Assembly: GCA_963969345.1 (NCBI GenBank)
Contig: OZ017766.1
Location: forward strand, 5,952,001 to 6,016,000
Reading direction: 5' to 3'
Length of the DNA: 64,000 bases
DNA from: Turbatrix aceti
Taxonomy: Eukaryota; Nematoda; Chromadorea; Rhabditida; Panagrolaimidae
Of the stretch, positions 10,508 to 20,800 are shown piece by piece. The notes under the pieces were generated by a model. The model was not told the origin of the DNA, made no database searches, and saw nothing but the letters and a program-made list of their open reading frames with translations. The first letter of the stretch is position 1. Each line of letters opens with the position of its first letter. Position numbers and translations under genes: made by a program.

Positions 10508-10569
10508 GATAAGGTGAGACCCCTTTGGTGTTATAAAATGACGTCGATGGCTCAGTGCAACATGCCACA
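10508..10569 (+). promoter_or_regulatory. promoter of UGT copy 2
   Basis: GATAAG at 10508-10513, TTATAAAATG at about 10531-10540 and a GACGTCGATGG..CAGTGC block up to the ATG match the arrangement upstream of UGT copy 1. The TRIM element ends only about 165 bases upstream, so its 3' LTR promoter could influence this gene. Confidence 0.5.
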
Positions 10570-12291
10570 ATGGCTACGTTTACACGCATTTTGCTGCTGA
10601 TCTGCTCACTGCTATGTGCTTCAACGGCTCTGAAGATCCTGGTCTACAGTCCTACGATCAGCAAGAGTCACATGCTCTCCAACGGCCGAATTGCCGATAC
10701 GCTCGCTGCTGCGGGGCACAATGTGGTAAGATTTGGTGTTCGAGTAACCGAATTCTTAAAAAAATTCTTATAGACAATTGTTGAAGCTGAAATTGCCATT
10801 CCGGCAAATTCGATATCTTCGACTAAAATATCAAACAGAGTAGTGTTAAGCGGCTTTGACATGTCATTAATAAAAAATGGGATTGGAAAATTTCTAAAAA
10901 ATATTTTTGAACCTGATCCGTCTATTTTTGCTTCGTTGGCATCTGATCGTTTTACACTGCGGGCTGAACTCGCAAGAGAAATGTGTGAAGGTATACGTTA
11001 CAGCAACTCACTTTGTCAGCTTACACTAATATTTTTAGTAATGCTCGAAAAGCACGGCAATTTCTGGGAAGGCCTCAAGGCAGAAAAATTCGACATATTT
11101 ATCGCCGAACAAATCGACAGGTGTGCACCGGGGCTGAAGCATCTCATGGGCGCCAAATCTTTCATCTGGGTTTCCAGTGGCCCTTTTGGCGAGTGGATGG
11201 CCAGTGCCCTTGGCATCCCGTTAACACCGAGTTTTGTTCCATCTGTTTTGTCTGAATATCCTCATCTCACGGACAAAATGACAATGTATCAGCGTCTGCG
11301 GAACATTATTGAAATTTACAAAATCAATAAAATGGCGGAATATTCTGAAATTCAGGCAGATTATCTGTTTCAGAAGTACTATCCGAATTCTCCGAAAATT
11401 ATTGACATCTTGCATAATGTGTCCCTGGTTTACGTTTTGGCAGATGAGTTTCTAAGTTTTCCCCGACCTGTCTTGCATAATGTTATTTACGTTGGCGGCG
11501 GTGGCATCGACAACGCCAAAACAGAACTTCAGGAGCCGTACGTGTCCGAAATGAAGAAAGGCAAGAACGGAGTAGTTTTCTTCTCCATGGGGTCAGTCAT
11601 GCAAACCAAGCTCATGCCGCTCTCGATGAAAAAAAATCTAATCGCGGCTCTTATTCAGTTTCCAAATTATCATTTTATTGTCAAAGTCGATGAAGATGAT
11701 CCAGATTTTCTACCTTTGGCAGAGAACGTATCGAACATCAAACTTGTGCACTGGGCTCCACAGCCAGGAATCTTGGCCCACAATCGCCTGAAGCTCTTCA
11801 TCACTCATGGCGGGTATAACAGTCTGCTCGAAGTTGTTTACGCTGCCAAGCCTGTTATTACGATACCCATGTTTGCTGATCAGTGGTACAACGGTTACGT
11901 ATCCCAGCGTAATGGTTTTGGCAAAGTATTTGACAAACGACTTTTGTTAGAATCGCCGAACGAATTCCGTGACCTGCTCAAAAGTACATTGGAAAACGAA
12001 AAAAGTTTACACAAACAAGCACTTCGGATTCGAAATCTCATTCGAACGAAGCCGATGGGTGCTACCGAACGCCTTCTAAAGTACACAGCATTCGTCGGGG
12101 AAAACAGGGAATTCCCTGAACTTCACGTCGAAGGCAGAAAACTTTCTACAATTGTTTACTACAACTTGGATATTTTTGCAATACTTTTGGGAGGAGCTTT
12201 GGTTGCCTTGACCGTTGCAATTGCCGTTCTCACAGTTATCGTTAGAAAGGTTGTTTCATTATTTACCAACACAAAACAAAAAACATTGTAG
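10570..12291 (+). CDS. UDP-glycosyltransferase (UGT), copy 2
   Basis: Three exons (10570-10725, 10774-10990, 11039-12291) give 541 residues. Exon lengths match copy 1 (156 and 217 nt in both), which shows tandem duplication. The signal peptide (MATFTRILLLICSLLCASTA), the UGT signature (WAPQPGIL, FITHGGYNSLLEV, IPMFADQ) and the C-terminal membrane segment are all intact. Acceptor-binding N-terminal regions differ more from copy 1 than the C-terminal half does (for example residues after the first intron, and around YSEIQADYLFQKYY), suggesting divergence in substrate choice. Several internal stretches are nearly identical to copy 1 and look like gene conversion. TATA-like and GATA sites precede the start. 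Confidence 0.95.
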
Positions 12292-12710
12292 ATAAATGTT
12301 TTCGGGTAAATAAACACATTTTTTGACACCCAAAATTTCATTTTACATCTGCGCAACATTAATATAAGACGATGACAACAAAAATTTTTTTCAACAGCCT
12401 GTTTTTTTAACGTTTTTCGAAAACTCAAAGTAGACCTCACAGTAATTCATTTTTTGCGTTTATACAACAAAAAGCATCCGGAGTTTGGCCCAGAAGCCAA
12501 AACTTGCTATTACTGCTTTTTCAGAAAACACCACAGGAAAATTCTGCAACAACTCTTTTAGTGCATTTTTCGTTCAAACTGCGATCAGCGTTTATAAATT
12601 TAGTGATCAGGCGCAATATTTTTGAATTATAATAATTTTGTCATTTCATTGTACTGTGAAACTATTTTTACAATTTTTTTGCACATTGCGTCCATGATTT
12701 TTTTATGATG
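12292..12710. other. 3' flank of UGT copy 2
   Basis: It holds AATAAA-type signals shortly after the stop (about 12306) and then AT-rich sequence without a credible gene, up to the edge of the foldback element. Confidence 0.5.
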
Positions 12711-13972
12711 CGTTTTATTCTCAATCAACATAAAAACAATAACAAAAACAACAACAAAGTAACGGAAAAAAGACGGTAGAGGAATACCCTTACGCAGTAG
12801 CATAGCTCGGCTACTGCGCCACCCCGACGCAGTAGCATAGTTTGGTGGCCATTGCGCCAGCCCAACGCAGTAACATAACTTGGCTACTGCGTCAAAGAGG
12901 AGAGGGAAGCAGCACGCCGCAATAGCGTAACTTGGCTATTGTGTCGAGATGGGAGTTGAAAAAATTTACACGACGATTACAATTACAAAAAATGATACTT
13001 TATCCGTTGAAGAGCATTGTCCAAGAAAAATGATAAAAAATATCCAGAAACAAATCAAAAAAGGATGAGATTAGAGAAACAATTACGACGACGATGTTAG
13101 CTATTTTAGAGGCGATTTTGATTAACTTGGGTCAATTTCCACGAGCAGCGAAGAGGGTAGCCATCCGAGTAAGCCGAATCCTGAAAAATAACACGAAATA
13201 AACGCCATAAGAAGAAAACAGACAAAAAAACTCAAAAAACGATCAGAAAAAACTCATGTAATCAAAAAAGTCAGAACAGTTATCTTTGATTGCCCCGCCA
13301 CGAAAAGTCGAACAAACAGTCAACACTACAACGTTGTTCGTTTGTCCGATTTTTCGTAGCGTTACATAAGTTTTTTCTGATAGTTTTTTGAGTTTTTTTG
13401 TCTGTTTTCTTCTTATGGCGTTTATTTCGTGTTATTTTTCAGGATTCGGCTTACTCGGATGGCTACCCTCTTCGCTGCTCGTGGAAATTGACCCAAGTTA
13501 ATCAAAATCGCCTCTAAAATAGCTAACATCGTCGTCGTAATTGTTTCTCTGATCTCATCCTTTTTTGATTTGTTTCTGGATATTTTTTATCATTTTTCTT
13601 GGACAATGCTCTTCAACGGATAAAGTATCATTTTTTGTAATTGTAATCGTCGTGTAAATTTTTTCAACTCCCATCTCGACACAATAGCCAAGTTACGCTA
13701 TTGCGGCGGGCCTGTGCTTTTGCGTCTTGTGCTTCCCTCTCCTCTTTGACGCAGTAGCCAAGTTATGTTACTGCGTTGGGCTGGCGCAATGGCCAAACTA
13801 TGCTACTGCGTTGGGCTGGCGCAATGGCCAAACTTTGCTACCGCGGCGGGGTGGCGCAGTAGCCAAGTTTTGTTACTGCGTCAGGGTGCTCCCCCTATTC
13901 CTCTACCGTCTTTTTTCCGTTACTTTGTTGTTGTTTTTGTTATTGTTTTTATGTTGATTCAGAATAAAAAGC
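12711..13972. mobile_element. foldback element 1, ~1.26 kb with ~0.6-kb inverted arms
   Basis: Left arm about 12711-13300 and right arm about 13345-13972 are inverted copies. Examples: TCAATCAACATAAAAACAA at the left edge has its complement at the right edge, and the segment near 13110-13260 (TTAACTTGGGTCAATTTCC) is mirrored at about 13370-13510. The arms contain several ~30-base units that are themselves near-palindromes (GCAGTAGCATAG..GGCTACTGC). The right arm has more of them (about 13748-13886), so the arms differ in length. The short centre (around 13300-13345) also folds. No transposase frame exists; the open frames in the right arm are translations of the unit. Exact ends and target duplication were not resolved. 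Confidence 0.85.
12790..12945. repeat. palindromic ~30-bp subrepeats, left arm
   Basis: Four units of the type GCAGTAGCATAGCTCGGCTACTGC, separated by CACCCCGAC-like spacers, lie in the left arm of foldback element 1. The same unit is expanded in the right arm at 13748-13886. Confidence 0.75.
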
Positions 13973-14344
13973 GTTTTCACGAAAAAAGTTATAATGCGAA
14001 AAAACCGTTTATTTAAGTCAAACTGCCACCGTGTATCAGATTGAATAAAAACGCAACATTTACGTTCATGTTTGGACTAGGTGTTCAAAATTATCGAATA
14101 AAAAGAGAAGAAGCGTCAACAGGTCGTTCGCGACTCAGGTTATCAGAAAAAAAGAGATTTTAGGCAATTAAGCGTCTCGAACATGTCTGAAAAGTAAATT
14201 TGCCATAATTACGCATCATGGAAAATGATTCCGAGTTTCGGGGCAACTACGATGGAATATGCTTTTTTGAAGCACTTTACGTTGTAATAAAGTAAACGCT
14301 GAAAATAAGTGCAAAAAAAAGGCTCATAAAAAAAATTTTTGTTG
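13973..14344. other. gap between foldback 1 and the UBX gene
   Basis: AT-rich sequence holding the 3' flank of the minus-strand UAS-UBX gene. No gene is seen. Confidence 0.5.
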
Positions 14345-15629
14345 TCATCGTCTTATATGCTCGCGTGAAGTCCATTTAAGGTCCGCAAATGATTTTTTTC
14401 TGTCCAAACAGCCAAGATCTTTCTTTGGCACGTCGGACGTAAAAAACTGGTAGTGCTGACTGTCGTAGCCAATTGAGTCGCAGTAGATACCCAGCCAGCG
14501 CAACTCGTCTGACATCCGGAAACGCCGCTCCTTCATTTCACCAGAGGGAAAGCGAAGTCGAATTGCGATGATGTCCTTCTCGTCTGCCGGGGGCTCTGCC
14601 GGCAGCAACAATGACAGTGCATTGCGCATTTTCTCGGCTTCACGTTCATTTCGCAAGCGCGCTTCTTCTTCGGCTTCACGTTCTTTGCGTCTGCGAATTT
14701 CTTCAGCCGCAGCTCGGTCGTAGGCTTCCTGCTGCTCGGCTCGAAGTGTTGCGCGTTCAGTGCGGGCGCGTTCTTCGTCGATCGATCGTTGCTGAATGCC
14801 CAGGAAACAGTCAACGACGGTGAGCAGAGTTCGCGTGGCACTTTCTGCTGCGTCAGGCTCTTCTGAGCCTGAGCCTGAAATTTTACAGATGTTGATTGTG
14901 TGCGCAAAAAAATTCTAAATTTACATACCTCGAATAATATCGGCAACACGGTACCAGCCGCGATCTTTGACAACGAGCACCAGCAGGGGATATCGATTTT
15001 CAATTATGTCTTGAATGGCATCGATGACTGCATCGAGTTTCAGCGTTTCTAGCCATTCGTTGAGGAGTTTCTTATTTTCATAACAGGTGACATCCCAGCC
15101 CCAGGTGACGTATTGCTTGCGCAGGACTTCGGAAACATTGTTGTTGCAGATTACCTTAAAATCATCGAATTCACCTTTAAAAATGGTACAAAGTCAAACT
15201 CACGTGTCGCGCAAAAACTTCGTGGAAGAGAGACCCGCTATGATGAATGTAGAGCGCCAGAGGACGGCTTCCAGGTACACCTGATTTTAACGAACCAAAA
15301 GCACAAACAAGCGCGGATTCCAAAGTCTGAGTAAAAAAACCCGGGCCGATACTGTCGTATTTTGCTTCAAAAGCAACGGAAAACATTTGAAGAGCATCGT
15401 CGACGGAAGTAAACTTGGCTGGAATGAGGACATCTCTAAGAGACATTTCGGTATCTGAATAATACGACATAGACGGGGATATGAGCGTTGCGCAGCTGTC
15501 GTCACCGCATTTTTTCTCACTACCATCGCTATCAAGGGAGACAGTTATGGAACCCTCGAACACAGGTAACACCTTTTCCGTCGGAGATTTAGCATCAGTC
15601 TTGGAGTGCTTTGAATGGGTGCAGCCCAT
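14345..15629 (-). CDS. UAS-UBX domain protein (FAF1/FAF2-like), predicted N-myristoylated
   Basis: Three exons (15629-15204, 15154-14929, 14874-14345) give 393 residues. FAF-type proteins bind the segregase p97/VCP by their UBX domain and recruit it to ubiquitinated or fatty-acid-sensed substrates. Order seen: N-terminal MGCTHSKHSK, a thioredoxin-like UAS domain (about residues 90-215; motifs RPLALYIHHSGS, YVTWGWDVT, YPLLVLVVKD), a charged coiled coil (about 248-305, EERARTERATLR..), and a C-terminal UBX domain from about 316 (IRLRFPSGEMKERRF). The p97 loop usually reads FPR; here the aligned residues are VPK. There is no UBA or ubiquitin-like domain and no hydrophobic hairpin as in FAF2, but G2, C3, S6 and K7 fit an N-myristoylation plus palmitoylation signal. 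The start is the only ATG giving this frame. Foldback element 2 lies about 70 bases upstream. Confidence 0.88.
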
Positions 15630-15698
15630 CGTTGGCGGCGTAGAATCTAAAGCAACACTTCACTAATTGCAGAATGACACGTAATGAAAAATGTCGGA

Positions 15699-16571
15699 AA
15701 ATCGAGAGCGCACGCACAGCATTCACTTTCCCCTTATTTTGCGACAATCGAAAAAAAAATGAGCGCGTTCATTCGCACTTATAGTGTTGACTTTGGCAGC
15801 TTCGTGCAATGGCATTTTTGAATTCTTAGAGATGGCATCTAGGGTATTGAATAAGACATGTCCTGAACTTCCAAACAAGCCCTCGATGACCTAAAAATGT
15901 TCAGTTTTGCCATAGTTGCAGCCTTTTCAAGTAAAAAATTTGAGCAGTCGATTGCAGCCGTGTAAGGCTAAAACTGAACAATCGGGTCAACAGAAAGTTC
16001 CATCAGGTTGGTGTCAGTCGATATAGCCAAGGGCCGTTTGCTGAACATCGAATAGGACCGAGATTCCTCACAAAAACTGTTTTACCCTATAAAAATGCGC
16101 ACGCATTTGCACAAATTATCAAAAACACGCACTCCTAAAAAGAAAGTTCTCCAATTTTGCATGAGCACAAAAAGCAAACAGATCGTTTTTATAGGGTAAA
16201 ACAGTTTATGTGAGGAATCTCGGTCCTCTTTGATGTTCAGCAAACGGCCCTTGGCTATATCGACAGATACCAACCTGATGGAACTTTCTGCTGACCCGAT
16301 TGTTCAGTTGTAGCCTTAAACGGCTGCAATCGACGATTTAAAATCGAAACTGGAAATCACTATATCTGTGCCAAAAATCAACGTTTTCGTGCCGTTGGTG
16401 GCTTGTTTGAAAGTTCAGGACTTGCTCTAGTCATTGTAGCAGATGCCGTCACTAACAATTTAAAAATGCCAATGCGCGAAGCTGCCAAAGTCAACACTAT
16501 ATGCGCGAATGAATGCATTTTCACGCTCGATTGACGCGAAAGTGAATGCTGTGCGCACGTGCGTTTTGATT
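15699..16571. mobile_element. foldback element 2, ~0.87 kb
   Basis: The left arm (about 15699-16095) and the right arm (about 16187-16571) are inverted copies with scattered differences. Outer ends share a GCACGCACAGCATTCACTTT type sequence. Then come TGTTGACTTTGGCAGCTTCG and its complement, and CAAGGGCCGTTTGCTGAACAT and its complement. Inner ends share TTTTACCCTATAAAAA. The loop is about 90 bases. There is no coding capacity, so this is a MITE/foldback element. It does not share obvious sequence with foldback 1. It lies in the 5' flank of the UAS-UBX gene. Confidence 0.85.
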
Positions 16572-16734
16572 GAATGTTTATGCTAATTTATTTTTGTTGA
16601 ACGACAAATATTGTAAAATGTAATAAAATACAAAAGAACTAAAAAATATAAATTGAAAAAAAAATATTTGAAAAGGCAAAAAACGATTCAACGCAATTCA
16701 AAAAAAACTAAAAACAATTTTTAAATTAAAAAAA

Positions 16735-17877
16735 TCAATTGTCTCCTGCCAAAAATTCTTCAATGTAACGATTGACCAATTCTGGAAAATCTTGTTGAAT
16801 CCAATGCGATCCTTCCGGTATGCGGATTACTCGGCCGTTTTCACAATGCTTCAGGGTTTTTGCCACGGATGACTGATCTATGTCCACACACATGTCGCTG
16901 TCACCCAAAATAACCAGAGTCTTAGGCTTAATTTCCATTTTGGTCCAATCTGGATTCGTTCCAAAAATTTCACCACGCACGAATGCTCGGTAGAAACCGA
17001 TCGGTGGTGTCAAACGGGTCGAGTTTTTGAAAAAGTATCGCCAGGCGTTGGCATCTTCGTCGGTAAAATTTCCAGAATTTGTGAGTCCAGTTTCCTTATC
17101 TCGGAAAAGTCCGACGAGGTAATAAAAGTTGTCGAGCGAGAGAATGATTTCCGGCAAAAATGGGCATTGGAAAAATATGACGTACCAAGATTTGCGAAAT
17201 TGGGCCAAACTTTGTTTGGCGGCATCCAGGTGGGGGACGCTCAGTACGACAAGATGGTCGATGATCTCGGGTTGTTGGGCCGCAAGCATCCAGGCTATGA
17301 TCGCACCCCAATCGTGTCCGACAACGACGGCTTTTTTTGAAAAAGATAATTTTTGGATGAGTTCGGATATATCCTCGACGGACTTTTGTAATTTGTAAGC
17401 AGCGACGTTGGAGGGTTTGTCAGACTGTCCATAGCCACGCAGGTCGACGGCTATGACACTGAAATAATTTTTACCCCAAAGGAAATAAATTTTTTTTGGC
17501 TTACTGATATTTGCGTTCAAAATGCCGAATTTGGTATCGGAAACTGTACCAAAACTCGGGAAAGCCATGTACAAGGATCATGAGTGGTTTGTCGGGTGAA
17601 CCTGCTTCGATGTAGTGCATTTGGATTTCCTAAAACTCAGAAATTATAAAGAATATTTTTTAGGTTTTTATTGACTCACCGAAAGTTGAATGAAACCATC
17701 CTTCCACCCTGACTGCAAAACATTGGGTACAGGATAGTCTTTTGTGTCAAAGATACTCCGTCCTTTGGTCCACAGAAGTTGAATGATTTTACCCAGCACA
17801 ATTACGCTATAGAAAATACAAAGAAGGACATAGAAACTCAAACGAGTGACTATCAGCACTGGATTTTGCGAAGCCAT
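16735..17877 (-). CDS. epoxide hydrolase, membrane-anchored (EPHX3/4-like)
   Basis: Three exons (17877-17680, 17629-17505, 17458-16735) give 348 residues. Alpha/beta-hydrolase-fold epoxide hydrolases open epoxides to diols through an aspartyl ester. Seen: an N-terminal membrane segment (about residues 8-34), the oxyanion motif HGFPEFWYSFRYQ (H87), IAVDLRGYGQSDKP, the nucleophile D157 in VGHDWGA, the acid D296 in GDSDM, and the base H326 in GSHW. All three catalytic residues are therefore present. The N-terminal anchor and lack of a phosphatase domain resemble EPHX3/EPHX4 rather than soluble EPHX2. The start is the only ATG in frame before the membrane segment. The enzyme likely faces the ER/cytosol interface; substrates may be fatty-acid epoxides, which is inference. 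Confidence 0.93.
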
Positions 17878-20800
17878 GACGCTCAAAAAATATTTTTTTG
17901 CAATAAAAAAAACAAAAAGTTTCGTTCGTAATCAATTTTCAAGGTGTAAACACGGGAATGCGCTGATGAATGAATTGCCCAGGCGTTATTGCAACGTTCG
18001 GTGCAAGAAGGTATTTATACCCTTTTTTTGTGTTTTGTGTTTTGTGTTTTAATTTTATGTATGTTCGAAAACCAATGTTGTTTGTTGTTTTAATCAAACG
18101 ACTGCCCTTTTCTAAAAAACATTCACCCGCCTTGAAAGAAAGCAAAGTTCGTCTAACAAATTCTAAATAAATTAATTTTCATAATTCTCTTCAATAATAT
18201 TAAAAAAAAATTAATACGTGATGATACCCGGTTTAATGTGCTCAAATATCGACTACAAATCTGTTATTCTCTGTAAATATGAACATCGTTCTGTGCAATT
18301 ATAATTCACAAATTGAATAAAAGTGCGCAACATACATAAAATAATGAGTCTCATCACACTATAAAATAACTACTGATCCGATATGACGCAGGTGTTTGAT
18401 AGTAGTGGAGATTTGGACATCCCAGTGTTGATCCCATGCATTGATACATAAACGGAAACCAGGTAGTGCATACAACGTGTATTGCTCGCATCAGATGAGT
18501 TCACTGCCCTCGGATTGATCGCCGGCTGGTAAGTTCAAATATGTAGTTCCTAATTTTTGCCGTTCTGAAAAATTCTTGACGTAAATTTGAATATGATACG
18601 AAATAAAAAATCCGGCCACAAAGAAGCGAAAAAAATTTTGAATTCATTTTTTAAATTATAAATATAATATTTAGTAAAATTTAGTCAATTAATAAAATTA
18701 CCAATTTTAGTAAAAGTGAACAAAATGTTTTTGTTTTTACGGACAAAAAATAGTAAAGATTAAAATAAAACTAAATTTTGTTCAAAATACGGAACAACAT
18801 TTGTTTTTCCCAATAACTTTTTTTCTTTTTTTAAAATGATTTCTCACGCTTCAGAGAAACCATCCCCAACCACCTTTGAACCATTTCCATAGCGCACCTG
18901 TTCACCTGCGATGAGTAATTCTCTCTTCACCTCTCAAATGGTATGGCTGGGGTTTGCATTGTCTCCCTGAGGGGGTCATTTCGGTAATTGCGCTTGTCGC
19001 TTGATTCACCGCGTCCACAGGTCACAGGTACGAAGATGCGCGTAGTATTTATTGCTGTTGGCTGTGTTGTGGTAGTGATGGTCACTTCGGTTAGGGTACT
19101 ACCCCCCCCAACTCTCTTCCTACAGAATTGATCTTTTTGCTGTCTTTGGTGGTTCGGACAAGTATCTTCTCTCCTATCCACATGATTGATCTTCTCTCAT
19201 CCAATCTGACTGCGTCAATGTTTGTCGCATTATTCAGTTTGTGTTTCGCAATGACTCATCTCTCCTACTTTTCGTTCTGCTTTGCTGTATCTTTTTTTCT
19301 CTCTCACACACATCCCAGGTTGGTCATAGGTGGGATACTTCTGCTGCTGATTGAATGAGTATACGACAACCGCGATTACCGGACTACATTTATGTATACT
19401 TTGGTTATCTGGTCCTACAATGTTTTTTTTAATGGATTTTTGATGCCTGATGCATCGATTTGATTGAACGATGTAAAAGGATTAATGCAGGTTTTTTTGT
19501 GGTCTCGATCTTTGCGCTGGAATTGTTTTCATTCGTTTACATCGGTGTCCTAAACTGTTTTTCAGAAATACAGAAAAAATAAAGTATTTATTGTAATTTT
19601 TTTGTATTTTTCAAAAAACACCTAAATTTTCCACTGAGACACTTTTTGGTTTTTATTCTATTTACATTCATTTTTTACACCTGAAAATGTGAATACAATA
19701 CAGTTTTACCCCCAGGATTAGTGCCCGCGAACTGCTGCATGCGTGAGGTGACCGACCCTATACACAACACAGCCCAGCCCTAACCCGACATGTCAGGCAC
19801 CTGACAACAGTGGACAGGGCTAATCTCCTCTAGGAAGGGATTTAACGGGATTGATAAGTAAGTAGCTTTATTAAAAATTGTTCTGTGGTACTACGTATTC
19901 TGCTTACCTTACCTGCTTTACTGTTCGTTCCCTAGGGCGAAGGCATGGCGCTATAAACCTCTGATGAGATGATTAATTTCTGTTTTACGTGCCGGCACGT
20001 TTAGGATTTTTTATTTTACGCTAATTGCAGGCATTCATAAATGCCAACGGTGACAAAAAATGGATTCTACCGTATTTTTTTGAGATTAAGGTAAATACGT
20101 TTTTGGTTATCTTTTGCTAATGTTGCATAAAAAATTGTTGGGATTCTTTTGGGAACTTTTGCATATGGACTGAAGAAAAATAGTTATTTTGTATCAAAAA
20201 CATTTCAATTTTTTTTGTTTTTTTTGACAATTGTAAAAAAAATACATATATACGACAGCTATACAACGGTGCCAAAATCAGTTATCTGTTTGAAACGTCT
20301 GCCAATCATAAAAAAAGTCATCATTTTTTTTTGTGCCCGCTGTGAACTTCCTATCACTAATTGGCATCGACGTTCACAATTCATGGAACAATTTGGTTGA
20401 GCGACGAGGGAACAGATGAGGGGGTGATAAGCTTCAAATCCAATCAAATCCAATCTGCTTACCAAATCATGCATTGTCCCAGGGGATCAATTTTTAGTCC
20501 GATGCGTATACGGGATGCGTTGTGTGGGTAGGGTAATCCAAAGAGATATTCTGAAACCAGGGATGACAATGTCTGACGGTTTTTTTTTTGCAAACGACGG
20601 GTTGGTTGGTTCATATCGGGGACGTAAATCTTACGAAAACCGGCTTTGATTTGATTTGTAATAAAAAAAAGAGGGGACAGATGGGAAGGGAGTTTCTTGC
20701 TTTTTTGGTCAAAAATATTTATTTAGAAGATTGGCAATTTTTGTTCGTAAACAAATGAGGTTTAATTTTTTTATTATCAAAAAAAAGCTACTATACACAA

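Noticed and set aside
13727..14016. Two overlapping plus-strand frames rich in AQWPNYATALGW-like repeats
   Set aside because: They are translations of the palindromic DNA subrepeats in the right arm of foldback element 1.
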